A stretch of 11,250 nucleotides of DNA. It comes from Coraliomargarita_B sp036735565 (GTDB lineage Bacteria; Verrucomicrobiota; Verrucomicrobiia; Opitutales; Coraliomargaritaceae). The notes under the pieces are model-generated. The model did no database searches, was not told where the DNA came from, and saw only the letters and a list, made by a program, of their open reading frames with translations. This document shows, piece by piece, positions 1-6,051 of this stretch. How positions within the stretch are numbered: position 1 is the stretch's first letter; each line of letters starts with the position of its first letter. A program made the translations under genes and the position numbers. Location: positions 1 to 11,250 of the forward strand of contig DAINOC010000077.1 of the NCBI GenBank assembly GCA_036735565.1, in the 5' to 3' direction.

Positions 1-16
1 GTCTATCCCGCCATTT

Positions 17-51
17 AACGGCGACTTTCTCAGGAAGGTCGCCGTTTTTTT
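17..51 (+). terminator. Rho-independent terminator of an upstream gene
   Basis: A 12-bp stem (17-28 paired with 35-46, one G-T wobble) closes a six-base loop (29-34) and runs straight into seven T residues (45-51). This is a classic intrinsic terminator on the + strand. The gene it serves lies before the window. It also insulates the ATPase gene downstream, which therefore needs its own promoter within about 52-234. Confidence 0.85.
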
Positions 52-199
52 GCGTGTGCTTTTTTTCGCCCCATTAATGGATAACGATTGAAGTTCCGAT
101 CCTTTGTGCAAATCCTCATGGCGAAAGTCTTCTCTTTGAGTTCGACCGTGAAAGCCGCGACTCGCTCAACAGCTCACACTGTCGCGTTCACTGAACCCG

Positions 200-205
200 T
201 AAAAT
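200..205 (+). promoter_or_regulatory. Possible -10 box for the ATPase/TOPRIM operon
   Basis: TAAAAT matches five of six positions of the TATAAT consensus and lies about 30 bases before the preferred ATG at 235. A start of transcription near 212 would favour that ATG over the TTG at 88. I see no convincing -35 box at 16-18 bp spacing, so this is only a suggestion. The rest of 52-234 holds nothing else I can identify. Confidence 0.2.
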
Positions 206-234
206 GTCAACATGACGGCCAACGAATCCCGACT

Positions 235-1404
235 ATGCGTATCACGAGAATCGAATTAAAAAACTGGCTAAATTATCAAAAGTTGGAAAGCGGTGAGTTA
301 GTCGATCGTGTTTTCGTCATTGGCCCTAATGCCTCCGGTAAATCCAACCTTTTGGAAGCACTCCGTTTTCTTCGTGATGTCGCTCAACCCGCCGGAAAAA
401 AACCCCAAGGAGGGGGACTGCAAAATGCCGTTGTCGAAACGCGCGGCGGGCTAACAAAGGTGCGCTGCCTAAACGCCCGCAACGATAACGAGGTCCGCCT
501 GACCATCAGCTTACGTTCAGATGAGGGGGAAGAGTGGTCCTATGACCTCGGTTTTAAAGGAGAGGGAAGAGCAAATAATCGCATTAAAATCGTCCGTGAA
601 GTCGTCACTAAAAATGGCGAAGCACTTATCTCTCGACCCACTTCTAAAGACAAAAAAGATCCCGAGCAACTCACGCAAACGCACTTGGAATTAACCAATG
701 CCAATGCCAAGTTCCGTGAACTGTCACATTTTTTTAGTGAGATCACTTATTTACACCTGGTCCCACAACTTTTGAAATATGGCTCGAGAATTGGCGGCAA
801 CGTTATCGAGAGTGATCCATTTGGACAGGGCTTCCTCCAGCGTATAGCCGGGACAAACGAAAAGACCCGAAAAGCCCGGCTCAACAGAATTCAAAAGGCA
901 CTCGATACCGTGGTTCCACAGTTTAAGGAACTGCGCTTTGAGCAGGACAAGGTCACCGGACTCTATCACCTCGAAGCAAACTTTAGTCACTGGAGACCGT
1001 CTGGCGCATGGCAGCGCGAAAACCAACTCTCCGATGGGACCCTGCGGCTGATCGGCTTGCTCTGGTCGCTCATGGAAGGAAATTCCCTGCTGTTGCTGGA
1101 AGAACCGGAGCTGTCCTTAAATGAGGAAATTGTGCGGCGCCTTCCTCAGGTCATTCGAAAAATTCAATCCCAGTCCAAGACCCGTCGCCAAGTATTTATC
1201 ACCACACACAGCCAGGCAATGCTGTCTGACCGTAGTATCAGTGCACAGGAAGTGTTACGATTAGTGACCACAGAAAGTGGAACACGCACGCAATCGCTCG
1301 ATCAGCAAGAAGCCATTATGATAAGGAGCGGCATGAGTGTCGGAGAGGCTCTGCTGCCTTCTGTAAATCCGGAACGACCCGATCAACTTACGCTAGGCCT
1401 GTGA
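235..1404 (+). CDS. AAA/ABC-type ATPase (OLD/RecF-like), first gene of a candidate defence pair
   Basis: This 389-residue soluble protein belongs to the AAA_21/OLD-like group of ABC-type ATPases. Visible motifs are a Walker A at residues 30-37 (GPNASGKS), an ABC-signature-like LSDGT at 265-269, a Walker B with paired acids (LLLLEEPE, 285-292) and a switch histidine in TTHS (323-326). The insert between the Walker A and signature regions is probably a helical arm. The frame is open from a TTG at 88, but the extra 49 residues look unlike the family, and the conserved beta strand begins right after the ATG at 235, so I chose that start. No Shine-Dalgarno is visible at either site. The stop overlaps the start of the next gene (GTGA), implying translational coupling. 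Inference: ATP-driven sensor or motor controlling the nuclease-like partner, as in OLD-, PARIS- and AbiL-type systems. Base composition is lower in GC than its neighbours, which suggests recent acquisition. The family call is firm; the role is inferred. Confidence 0.85.
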   Translation: MRITRIELKNWLNYQKLESGELVDRVFVIGPNASGKSNLLEALRFLRDVAQPAGKKPQGGGLQNAVVETRGGLTKVRCLNARNDNEVRLTISLRSDEGEEWSYDLGFKGEGRANNRIKIVREVVTKNGEALISRPTSKDKKDPEQLTQTHLELTNANAKFRELSHFFSEITYLHLVPQLLKYGSRIGGNVIESDPFGQGFLQRIAGTNEKTRKARLNRIQKALDTVVPQFKELRFEQDKVTGLYHLEANFSHWRPSGAWQRENQLSDGTLRLIGLLWSLMEGNSLLLLEEPELSLNEEIVRRLPQVIRKIQSQSKTRRQVFITTHSQAMLSDRSISAQEVLRLVTTESGTRTQSLDQQEAIMIRSGMSVGEALLPSVNPERPDQLTLGL

Positions 1405-2015
1405 CAATGTTGCCGACGGTCTATCTAGTGGCGGAGGACCTACCTGGTCTAGCAGTCGGACGGAAGTTGGTCGCCGAACAGCCTGTGCTTGATATCTATC
1501 GAGAGGAAAATGGCCAAGGATATGGTAATCTGAAAAGAAAAGTCAGTAACTACGACGAGATGGGGAACCATGGCCTCCCTGTCTTAATGCTTACCGATCT
1601 CGACGCTGATCCCTGCCCCGGAGACAAGGTGCAAAAATGGTTGGGACGTCAGCCAAGTTCAGGTTTTCTGTTCAGGATCTGCGTGCGCGAAGTCGAGGCG
1701 TGGTTGCTAGCCGACGCTGAGGCGCTGAGCGGATTCCTACGGATTCGACGCGAAGTGCTTCCTCGGGAACCCGAACGGTTACCTGACCCGAAAGCTACTC
1801 TCATTAAACTGGCTCAAAATGCCCCAAGAAAAATTCGCGTCGGTTTAACGCCATGCGGAAACGCGTCAATTGGGCCAGACTATAACGAACTACTTTGTGC
1901 TTACATCGAAAACAAATGGTCGATTGAGCGAGCAGCGAGCAAAGCCTCGAGTTTGGCGCGCGCCCGCATTCGACTGGCAGAACTAGCCGACAAGGTTCGT
2001 AGTGCAAAAGTTTAG
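1401..2015 (+). CDS. TOPRIM-like DUF4276-type protein, candidate nuclease partner of the ATPase
   Basis: This 204-residue soluble protein has a TOPRIM-like layout: an early acidic residue after a hydrophobic strand (E12 in YLVAED), then a second strand ending in D66-x-D68-x-D70. The segment REVEAWLLAD (96-105) and a C-terminal SSLARARIRL-type helix (183-192) resemble my recollection of the DUF4276 family. TOPRIM acids of this kind bind metal for phosphoryl transfer in OLD nucleases and in PARIS AriB. The GTG start at 1401 overlaps the ATPase stop by four bases; an in-frame ATG at 1407 is an alternative start. The tight overlap means the two products are made together and probably form a complex. 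Inference: the effector nuclease of an anti-phage module, restrained or activated by the ATPase. Nuclease activity cannot be shown from sequence alone. The gene ends 56 bp from the oppositely oriented rnd gene. Confidence 0.75.
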   Translation: MTMLPTVYLVAEDLPGLAVGRKLVAEQPVLDIYREENGQGYGNLKRKVSNYDEMGNHGLPVLMLTDLDADPCPGDKVQKWLGRQPSSGFLFRICVREVEAWLLADAEALSGFLRIRREVLPREPERLPDPKATLIKLAQNAPRKIRVGLTPCGNASIGPDYNELLCAYIENKWSIERAASKASSLARARIRLAELADKVRSAKV

Positions 2016-2071
2016 CCTCCGTCAGATTAGCGACGATAGAATCTGTCTGCGAACTCATAACCACCACTCAC

Positions 2072-3235
2072 TCAACCACGCCACTCCGGAAGCTTGGTCG
2101 CGGTGTTGATGCCGACGCTGCCTTGCCCATTGAGGAGGCTTTGCAGGGCCTGGCCGCAGAACCCACCGCGCCAGCTGGCGAGCAGCGGGTGGCGCTCCGG
2201 CGAGGCATTGTCGATTTCCAGAATAAAGCTGGTGATAGCGGCGCGGTTGGCGATGAGCGCCGGGTCGATCTTCGCCGTGAGGCAGGTGCCTTTCAAGAAG
2301 GCCAGAGCGAGGTCCACACGGGCTTCGTAGCCGTCGTCCGGCTGGGGGCCTTCATGCTTGTTATTGGGCAGATCGGGCAGCTCGCCGCTGCGACCGCGCT
2401 CGATGGCCTCCCAGATCGCGCCGCGGTTGCGCTCGACGGCCCGCTCACTCAACCCTTTGCAGGGGCGGATGTCCTGGGGCTTCTCGGGGGGGCGCTTTAC
2501 CAGCGACATGATCGCGTCGTCGGAGAGGATGAAACTGCGGGGGAGATTTCGTGAGCGGGCCTTGAGCTCGCGCCAGGCACCAAGGGCGCGCAGGATATCG
2601 CGCTGCTGCCGGGTCAGGGACCCGCTGCCGCGCACACGCGGCATCTCGGCATCGGGATCGCGCTCCCCGTAGAGCGACACGTCCTCGTAAATGCGCATCT
2701 CGTCCTGGATCCAATCCGCACGGCCCAGCGCGTCGGCCATCTCCATGATCTTCGTCATGAGCTCGACCGAGTGGATAACATCCTCCCGCGCATACTGGAG
2801 CTGGGCCTCCGTGAGGGGCCGCGCCGTCCAGTCCGAGCGGGTCTCGGTCTTGGCCAGCCGGACCTTGAGTAAGGTTTTGAGCAGTTCGCTCAGGGAAATG
2901 GTCGACGACAATCCGACGAATCCGGCGGTGCGCTGCGTATCGAAAACGTTTTTGGGCAACCCGCCACAGGCACGGTGCAGGATGGTCAGGTCCTGCTGCG
3001 CATCGTGCAAAATCTTGACCGTGCCGGGATCGGACATCAACTCAGCCAGTGGCGACCAGTCCTCGACCGCGGGCGCGTCGATTAGCTCGGCCGTGCCGTC
3101 AGGGAAGCCCACCTGAACCAAACCCAGCGTCGGGTAGAAGGTGCGGTCCCAAATAAACTCGGTATCGATGCCGACGGCTCCCGCCGCTTTCGCGCGGGCG
3201 GCCATCGCGGCCATGGCTTCTTTGGATTGAATCAT
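2072..3235 (-). CDS. rnd: Ribonuclease D
   Basis: RNase D is a 3'-5' exoribonuclease that trims tRNA and other stable RNA precursors. The 387-residue product matches the usual family length (about 375). The DEDDy exonuclease domain covers roughly residues 1-170: exo I has D24-T-E26, exo II has D82 in the HDAQQD stretch (77-82), and exo III has Y148 and D152 in YARED. An HRDC helical domain follows at about 208-282 and a second, more divergent helical region fills the C terminus. All catalytic acids and the tyrosine are present, so the enzyme should be active. The ATG at 3233-3235 is the first in frame and sits shortly before the first conserved strand. It is the last gene of a - strand series, lies 113 bp after the toxin gene and converges with the TOPRIM-like gene. 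Confidence 0.93.
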   Translation of the reverse strand: MIQSKEAMAAMAARAKAAGAVGIDTEFIWDRTFYPTLGLVQVGFPDGTAELIDAPAVEDWSPLAELMSDPGTVKILHDAQQDLTILHRACGGLPKNVFDTQRTAGFVGLSSTISLSELLKTLLKVRLAKTETRSDWTARPLTEAQLQYAREDVIHSVELMTKIMEMADALGRADWIQDEMRIYEDVSLYGERDPDAEMPRVRGSGSLTRQQRDILRALGAWRELKARSRNLPRSFILSDDAIMSLVKRPPEKPQDIRPCKGLSERAVERNRGAIWEAIERGRSGELPDLPNNKHEGPQPDDGYEARVDLALAFLKGTCLTAKIDPALIANRAAITSFILEIDNASPERHPLLASWRGGFCGQALQSLLNGQGSVGINTATKLPEWRG

Positions 3236-3281
3236 CTAGCGGTAAAGCTCACCGAAAGCGGGTCGCTTGGAAAGGAGATTT

Positions 3282-3332
3282 TTCGAGTTCCCAAGAGGTT
3301 CGGTTCCCAACCGTAATGTCCTTAAACTCGAA
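3282..3332. repeat. Nested inverted repeats between the toxin gene and rnd
   Basis: An exact 8-bp inverted repeat (TTCGAGTT at 3282-3289, AACTCGAA at 3325-3332) encloses a small perfect palindrome (CGGTT-CCC-AACCG, 3301-3313). GTTCCCAA also occurs twice as a direct repeat (3287-3294 and 3303-3310). Neither strand shows a T run after the outer arm, so a simple intrinsic terminator is not supported. It could be an RNA structure between the toxin and rnd messages, or a protein site before rnd. Confidence 0.4.
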
Positions 3333-3348
3333 GCGGCATTTTTCACGC

Positions 3349-3765
3349 TTATCCCAACTCGGGCGGAAGCAATTCCAGCTTGGGGACCTTTTCAAAATCC
3401 CGGTCAAAGCTGGCAACCCCCTCATCCCGCAGCAGTGCCGCAGCCGCCAAATACGCATCGACAAAGTCGATATTCTGGTTGGCAAAAAACCGCAGTGCGA
3501 GGAGCAAGGCATCCCTCTCTTCGATCAAAAGGGACGGATTCTCCAGAAAAAGCGCGAGCTCGCGCGCAATGATGTCCCGTCCCAGATCGTAGTGCCGCCC
3601 GGACAAAACAAAGACTACTTCCGTGACCACCAGGGGCAGGATCCTTAAGGAAAGGGTGCCACGCTCACAGCGCTCAAAAATCTCACGGGCCTTCCTGGCC
3701 AGCATCTCTGGCTCAGCCGTTAGAAAACGGAGAATCAGATTGGTATCGACCAGATAGGTCTTCAC
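3349..3765 (-). CDS. PIN-domain toxin (VapC-like ribonuclease)
   Basis: A 138-residue PIN-domain protein, the usual size of VapC toxins. These are Mg2+-dependent RNases that cut tRNA or rRNA when their antitoxin is lost. The expected acidic residues are present: D7 in the opening VDTN motif, E49 in the VVTEV strand, D100 and D103 in NIDFVDAYLAA, and D121/D123 in the late FDRDF segment. Nothing looks degraded, so the toxin should be active. It starts with GTG at 3763-3765, whose last bases form the antitoxin's TGA stop (GTGA overlap). A good Shine-Dalgarno (AAGGAA, seven bases upstream) supports this start. The partner gene directly upstream encodes an AbrB-type antitoxin, giving a standard antitoxin-first operon. 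The RNA target cannot be predicted. Confidence 0.88.
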   Translation of the reverse strand: MKTYLVDTNLILRFLTAEPEMLARKAREIFERCERGTLSLRILPLVVTEVVFVLSGRHYDLGRDIIARELALFLENPSLLIEERDALLLALRFFANQNIDFVDAYLAAAALLRDEGVASFDRDFEKVPKLELLPPELG

Positions 3766-4022
3766 GGGGATGTTCCTTCCTCAGCGACCTGATCCACCCA
3801 GTCTTCACGAGCCGCACGGCGTTCGGTTTGATAGTTCACCGGGGACGCCTTTTTTGACCCCAGCGCCCCGTAGGAGACCAAGAGGCCCGGGTGAGCGCGG
3901 ATGAGCACCCCGTCTCCCGTGACCTCATAGACGAGATTTTGACCAGCCTCGACTTGCAAGGCATTTCTAATCTGCCTTGGTAAAGTCGTTTGACCGCGTT
4001 TGGTAACTTTGGACGTAAGCAT
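3762..4022 (-). CDS. AbrB/SpoVT-type antitoxin (VapB-like)
   Basis: An 86-residue antitoxin with an N-terminal SpoVT/AbrB (MazE-like) swapped-hairpin DNA-binding domain at about residues 3-42. The KVTKRGQTTLPRQIR signature and the following VEAG turn are typical of the fold. The hydrophilic C terminus (about 50-86) would wrap and block the PIN toxin. The frame is open back to 4187, but the upstream codons are only the shadow of the kinase gene, and the ATG at 4020-4022 is placed exactly where AbrB domains begin. No Shine-Dalgarno precedes it. The stop codon overlaps the toxin start. Antitoxins of this kind repress their own operon together with the toxin; a palindrome and promoter candidate just upstream fit that. 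Confidence 0.85.
   Translation of the reverse strand: MLTSKVTKRGQTTLPRQIRNALQVEAGQNLVYEVTGDGVLIRAHPGLLVSYGALGSKKASPVNYQTERRAAREDWVDQVAEEGTSP
3773..3780 (-). promoter_or_regulatory. Ribosome binding site of the PIN toxin
   Basis: Read on the - strand, GGAAGGAA lies seven bases before the GTG start of the toxin and inside the antitoxin coding region. It is the only clear Shine-Dalgarno sequence I see in the window and it decides the GTG start. The toxin can thus be translated partly on its own while still being coupled to the antitoxin. Confidence 0.6.
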
Positions 4023-4028
4023 CCCAAA

Positions 4029-4057
4029 ATAATGCAATTCTACTAAATGAGCGGCAA
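4029..4057 (-). promoter_or_regulatory. Candidate promoter of the toxin-antitoxin operon
   Basis: On the - strand, TTGCCG (4057-4052) and CATTAT (4034-4029) are separated by exactly 17 bp; each matches the sigma-70 consensus at four of six positions. Transcription would begin very close to the ATG, giving an almost leaderless message, in line with the missing Shine-Dalgarno. TAGAAT (4043-4038) is a better -10 match but lacks a spaced -35 box. Confidence 0.3.
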
Positions 4058-4064
4058 GCTCATT
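4046..4064. promoter_or_regulatory. Palindrome over the kinase stop and TA promoter, possible operator
   Basis: AATGAGC and GCTCATT form a perfect 7-bp inverted repeat around a five-base centre. It contains the TGA stop of the kinase gene, and the proposed -35 hexamer overlaps its centre. AbrB-family antitoxins commonly bind palindromes at their own promoter, so I read this as a candidate autoregulatory operator. It could instead be a hairpin at the end of the kinase message, though no good T run follows on the - strand. Confidence 0.4.
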
Positions 4065-5256
4065 CCTCCGTCGATATCCCTTCTTCTTTCCGGCCCAGCA
4101 GGCGCACGCGCCGGTGCGGCCGGGGAAACTGGAGGGTGATGGCCGTGCCGGCATCTTTGCGGGACTCGATGGTGATGTGGCCGCCATGCTCGCGCAGGAT
4201 GCGCTGCACGATCATCATGCCGAGGCCGTTGCCCTCCTTCTTCGTGGTGAAATAGGCCTGAAACACCTTGGAGAGGTCCTCCTCGGCGATGCCTGATCCG
4301 GTATCCGCAAACTGGATATAGACAAATTCATCGTCACGCCGGGCGAGCACCCGCAGGCGGCCCCCCGGTTGCATGGCCTCCATGGCGTTTTTTATCAGGT
4401 TGAAAAAGACCTGCTTGATCTGGCCACGGTCACCGAGCACGGAGGGCAGCTCGTCGCTGACTTCAACATCGACGTCGATCCGGCGGTCACTCAGCTCGGC
4501 TTCCTGCACGCGGAGCACCTCCTCGACCGTTTGCAGCAGATCTATTTCGTTTAGCTCCGGCTTCTGGGGGCGGACGGCTTCGAGGAAGTGGGTGATGATA
4601 CCGTCCAGCCGCTGCACTTCTCCCTGACAGACCTCCAGCGACTCGGCGATTGATCCGACATCCGCCTGGCCCTCCATCTGTTTGAGCTTTCGCTGGATCA
4701 ACTGCAGGTGGATGGTCAGCGAGTTCAGCGGATTACCCAGCTCATGGGCCACCCCGGCAGCGAGCCGCACGATGGAGCCGGTGCGCTCGTTCTCGATGGT
4801 TTCCTCCAGCGACACCCGCTCCTCCGTGATGTCGGAAATAACGATCACGTAAGCGCCGCTCTCGTCGTGGCTGATCGGCGCATTGATCGGCACCATATAG
4901 AGCCGGACCACGCGGTGCTCCGGGTAGCTCAGTTCCAGCTCGCGGGAGAAGACCGGCGAAGCCTGCTTCTGCCCGGCGGACGCCGCATCGACCGAACGGG
5001 CCAGGTCGGGCATCATCTTCCACAGCCGCGTCACGCCCACATCGCCGTCCTTCAACCCGAGAATGGCCAAGCCGGCGTCGTTGGCATACTGCACGACCCC
5101 TTCGCGGTCGATCACCAGAATGCCATCCTGAATCGTATTAAAGACCGTCTCCTGCAGCTTACGCTCCCGGGCCAGGCGCTGCACGAGAATACCGAGATTG
5201 ACCGAATCGAGGTCCTCGATCCGCCCGAGAATCTTATCCAGTCCGCTGTTTTTCAT
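4060..5256 (-). CDS. Soluble PAS-domain sensor histidine kinase (NtrB-like)
   Basis: This 398-residue protein has no membrane segment or signal peptide and should sense in the cytoplasm. A short N-terminal helix precedes a PAS domain at about 33-148 (NTIQDGILVID start). The HisKA dimerisation helix carries the phospho-acceptor H171 in AHELGNPLN. The ATPase domain shows the N box (N286 and N290), the G1 box DTGSG (318-322), the F box near 332-336 and the G2 box GNGLGM (342-347). All residues for autophosphorylation are there. The layout resembles NtrB/AtoS-type kinases that usually feed a sigma-54 response regulator. No response regulator is adjacent; the next gene downstream is the antitoxin, so the partner lies elsewhere. 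The ATG at 5254-5256 has no Shine-Dalgarno. The signal is unknown. Confidence 0.9.
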   Translation of the reverse strand: MKNSGLDKILGRIEDLDSVNLGILVQRLARERKLQETVFNTIQDGILVIDREGVVQYANDAGLAILGLKDGDVGVTRLWKMMPDLARSVDAASAGQKQASPVFSRELELSYPEHRVVRLYMVPINAPISHDESGAYVIVISDITEERVSLEETIENERTGSIVRLAAGVAHELGNPLNSLTIHLQLIQRKLKQMEGQADVGSIAESLEVCQGEVQRLDGIITHFLEAVRPQKPELNEIDLLQTVEEVLRVQEAELSDRRIDVDVEVSDELPSVLGDRGQIKQVFFNLIKNAMEAMQPGGRLRVLARRDDEFVYIQFADTGSGIAEEDLSKVFQAYFTTKKEGNGLGMMIVQRILREHGGHITIESRKDAGTAITLQFPRPHRRVRLLGRKEEGISTEE

Positions 5257-5287
5257 GTTTCGACCACGGCACTACCGACATTTTTTG

Positions 5288-5388
5288 AACCGTTAATGGA
5301 CGTGAATGAATGTTAATTTTCTAAGTAGGTCGATAAGGAATCGAAACATACCCGCTTCATTCGCGTTCATTAGCGTCCATTCGCGGTT
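5288..5388. repeat. Inverted repeat with two 30-bp arms made of 10-bp subunits
   Basis: The + strand arm 5288-5317 and the reverse complement of 5359-5388 agree at 23 of 30 positions; several differences would still pair as G-U in RNA. Each arm is three imperfect 10-bp units of the form ACGNNAATGR. The second arm overlaps the end of coaB and provides its stop codon, so the last few CoaB residues are repeat-encoded. The 41 bp between the arms hold nothing I recognise. This looks like a dispersed intergenic repeat rather than a terminator, since neither strand has a T run after the stem. Confidence 0.6.
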
Positions 5389-6026
5389 TCGACCAAAAAC
5401 TGGATCAGCTCGATGGCGATGGCTTGCTTGCTCGCAGGGCCCAGCTTTCTGGAGCTGCCGTCCGCGCCGATCAGGAGCACTTCGTTGGTATCTGCTGCGA
5501 AGCCGGCACCGGGAGCCCCGACCTGATTGGCCACGATCCAGTCGAGGCGCTTGGCGGCCAGCTTCTCGCGGGCGTAGGCCTCCACGTCCCGGGTCTCGGC
5601 GGCGAAGCCCACCACCGTCTGCGCAACCTTCCGCTCCGTCACGGTCTTTAAGATGTCAATGGTGCGCTCGAACTCGACGGTAAGCGCAGCCTCGTCTTTT
5701 TTCGCTTTGTGGGTAAGCGTTTGCTTGGGTCGGAAGTCACTCACCGCCGCCGTCATAATCAAGACATCGCAGGCGTCGAAGAGCGCGTCCACCTGATGAT
5801 ACATCTCCTCGGCCGTCACCACCGGATAGAGGATCACGCCATCAGGCTCCTCCAGCGCGACCGGACCGGCCACCAGATCCACCGTCCACCCGGCATCGAC
5901 GGCCGCTTCGGCCAGAGCAAAGCCCATCTTGCCGGTCGAGGGGTTGCTGATAAAGCGAACCGGATCGATAAATTCGCGGGTCGGCCCGGCGGTGATCAGG
6001 CAGCGGATAGAGCTTGCATTCAACAT
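5370..6026 (-). CDS. coaB: Phosphopantothenate-cysteine ligase (stand-alone CoaB)
   Basis: CoaB joins 4'-phosphopantothenate to cysteine, using a nucleotide triphosphate, in coenzyme A synthesis. The 218-residue product is only the CoaB half; the CoaC decarboxylase domain that precedes it in the usual fused CoaBC (about 400 residues) is absent. Family motifs are clear: ITAGPTREFIDPVR (11-24), the SNPSTGKMG loop (27-35), TAAVSDFRP (92-100), a lysine cluster at 107-110, DILKTV (124-129) and VGFAAET (139-145). I chose the ATG at 6024-6026, which leaves eight residues before the first strand; an in-frame ATG at 6051-6053 would overlap the start codon of the divergent gene. The stop lies inside one arm of an inverted repeat. 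CoaC must be encoded elsewhere. The CoaB identity is secure. Confidence 0.92.
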   Translation of the reverse strand: MLNASSIRCLITAGPTREFIDPVRFISNPSTGKMGFALAEAAVDAGWTVDLVAGPVALEEPDGVILYPVVTAEEMYHQVDALFDACDVLIMTAAVSDFRPKQTLTHKAKKDEAALTVEFERTIDILKTVTERKVAQTVVGFAAETRDVEAYAREKLAAKRLDWIVANQVGAPGAGFAADTNEVLLIGADGSSRKLGPASKQAIAIELIQFLVETANGR

Positions 6027-6051
6027 AGTCCCGCAAAGCTTAGGCGACTCC

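Noticed and set aside
73..192. Possible third and fourth copies of the 30-bp repeat arm (TTAATGGA near 75-82 and TCGCGTTCACT at 182-192)
   Set aside because: Only 8 to 11 bases match and the rest diverges, so chance similarity is as likely as a degraded copy.
88..234. In-frame TTG-started N-terminal extension of the ATPase (49 extra residues)
   Set aside because: The added residues look unlike the family, the conserved strand begins at the ATG at 235, and a TTG start without a Shine-Dalgarno is less likely.
2023..2045. 6-bp inverted repeat (CAGATT/AATCTG) between the convergent TOPRIM-like gene and rnd
   Set aside because: An 11-base loop, short arms and no T run on either strand make it too weak to call a bidirectional terminator.
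2094..2714. Several + and - strand open frames across rnd
   Set aside because: They are GC-rich shadow frames of the strongly supported RNase D gene and encode low-complexity Arg/Ala-rich sequence.
4023..4187. Upstream extension of the antitoxin frame
   Set aside because: It lies mostly inside the kinase coding region in another frame and has no AbrB-like content; the domain starts at the ATG at 4022.
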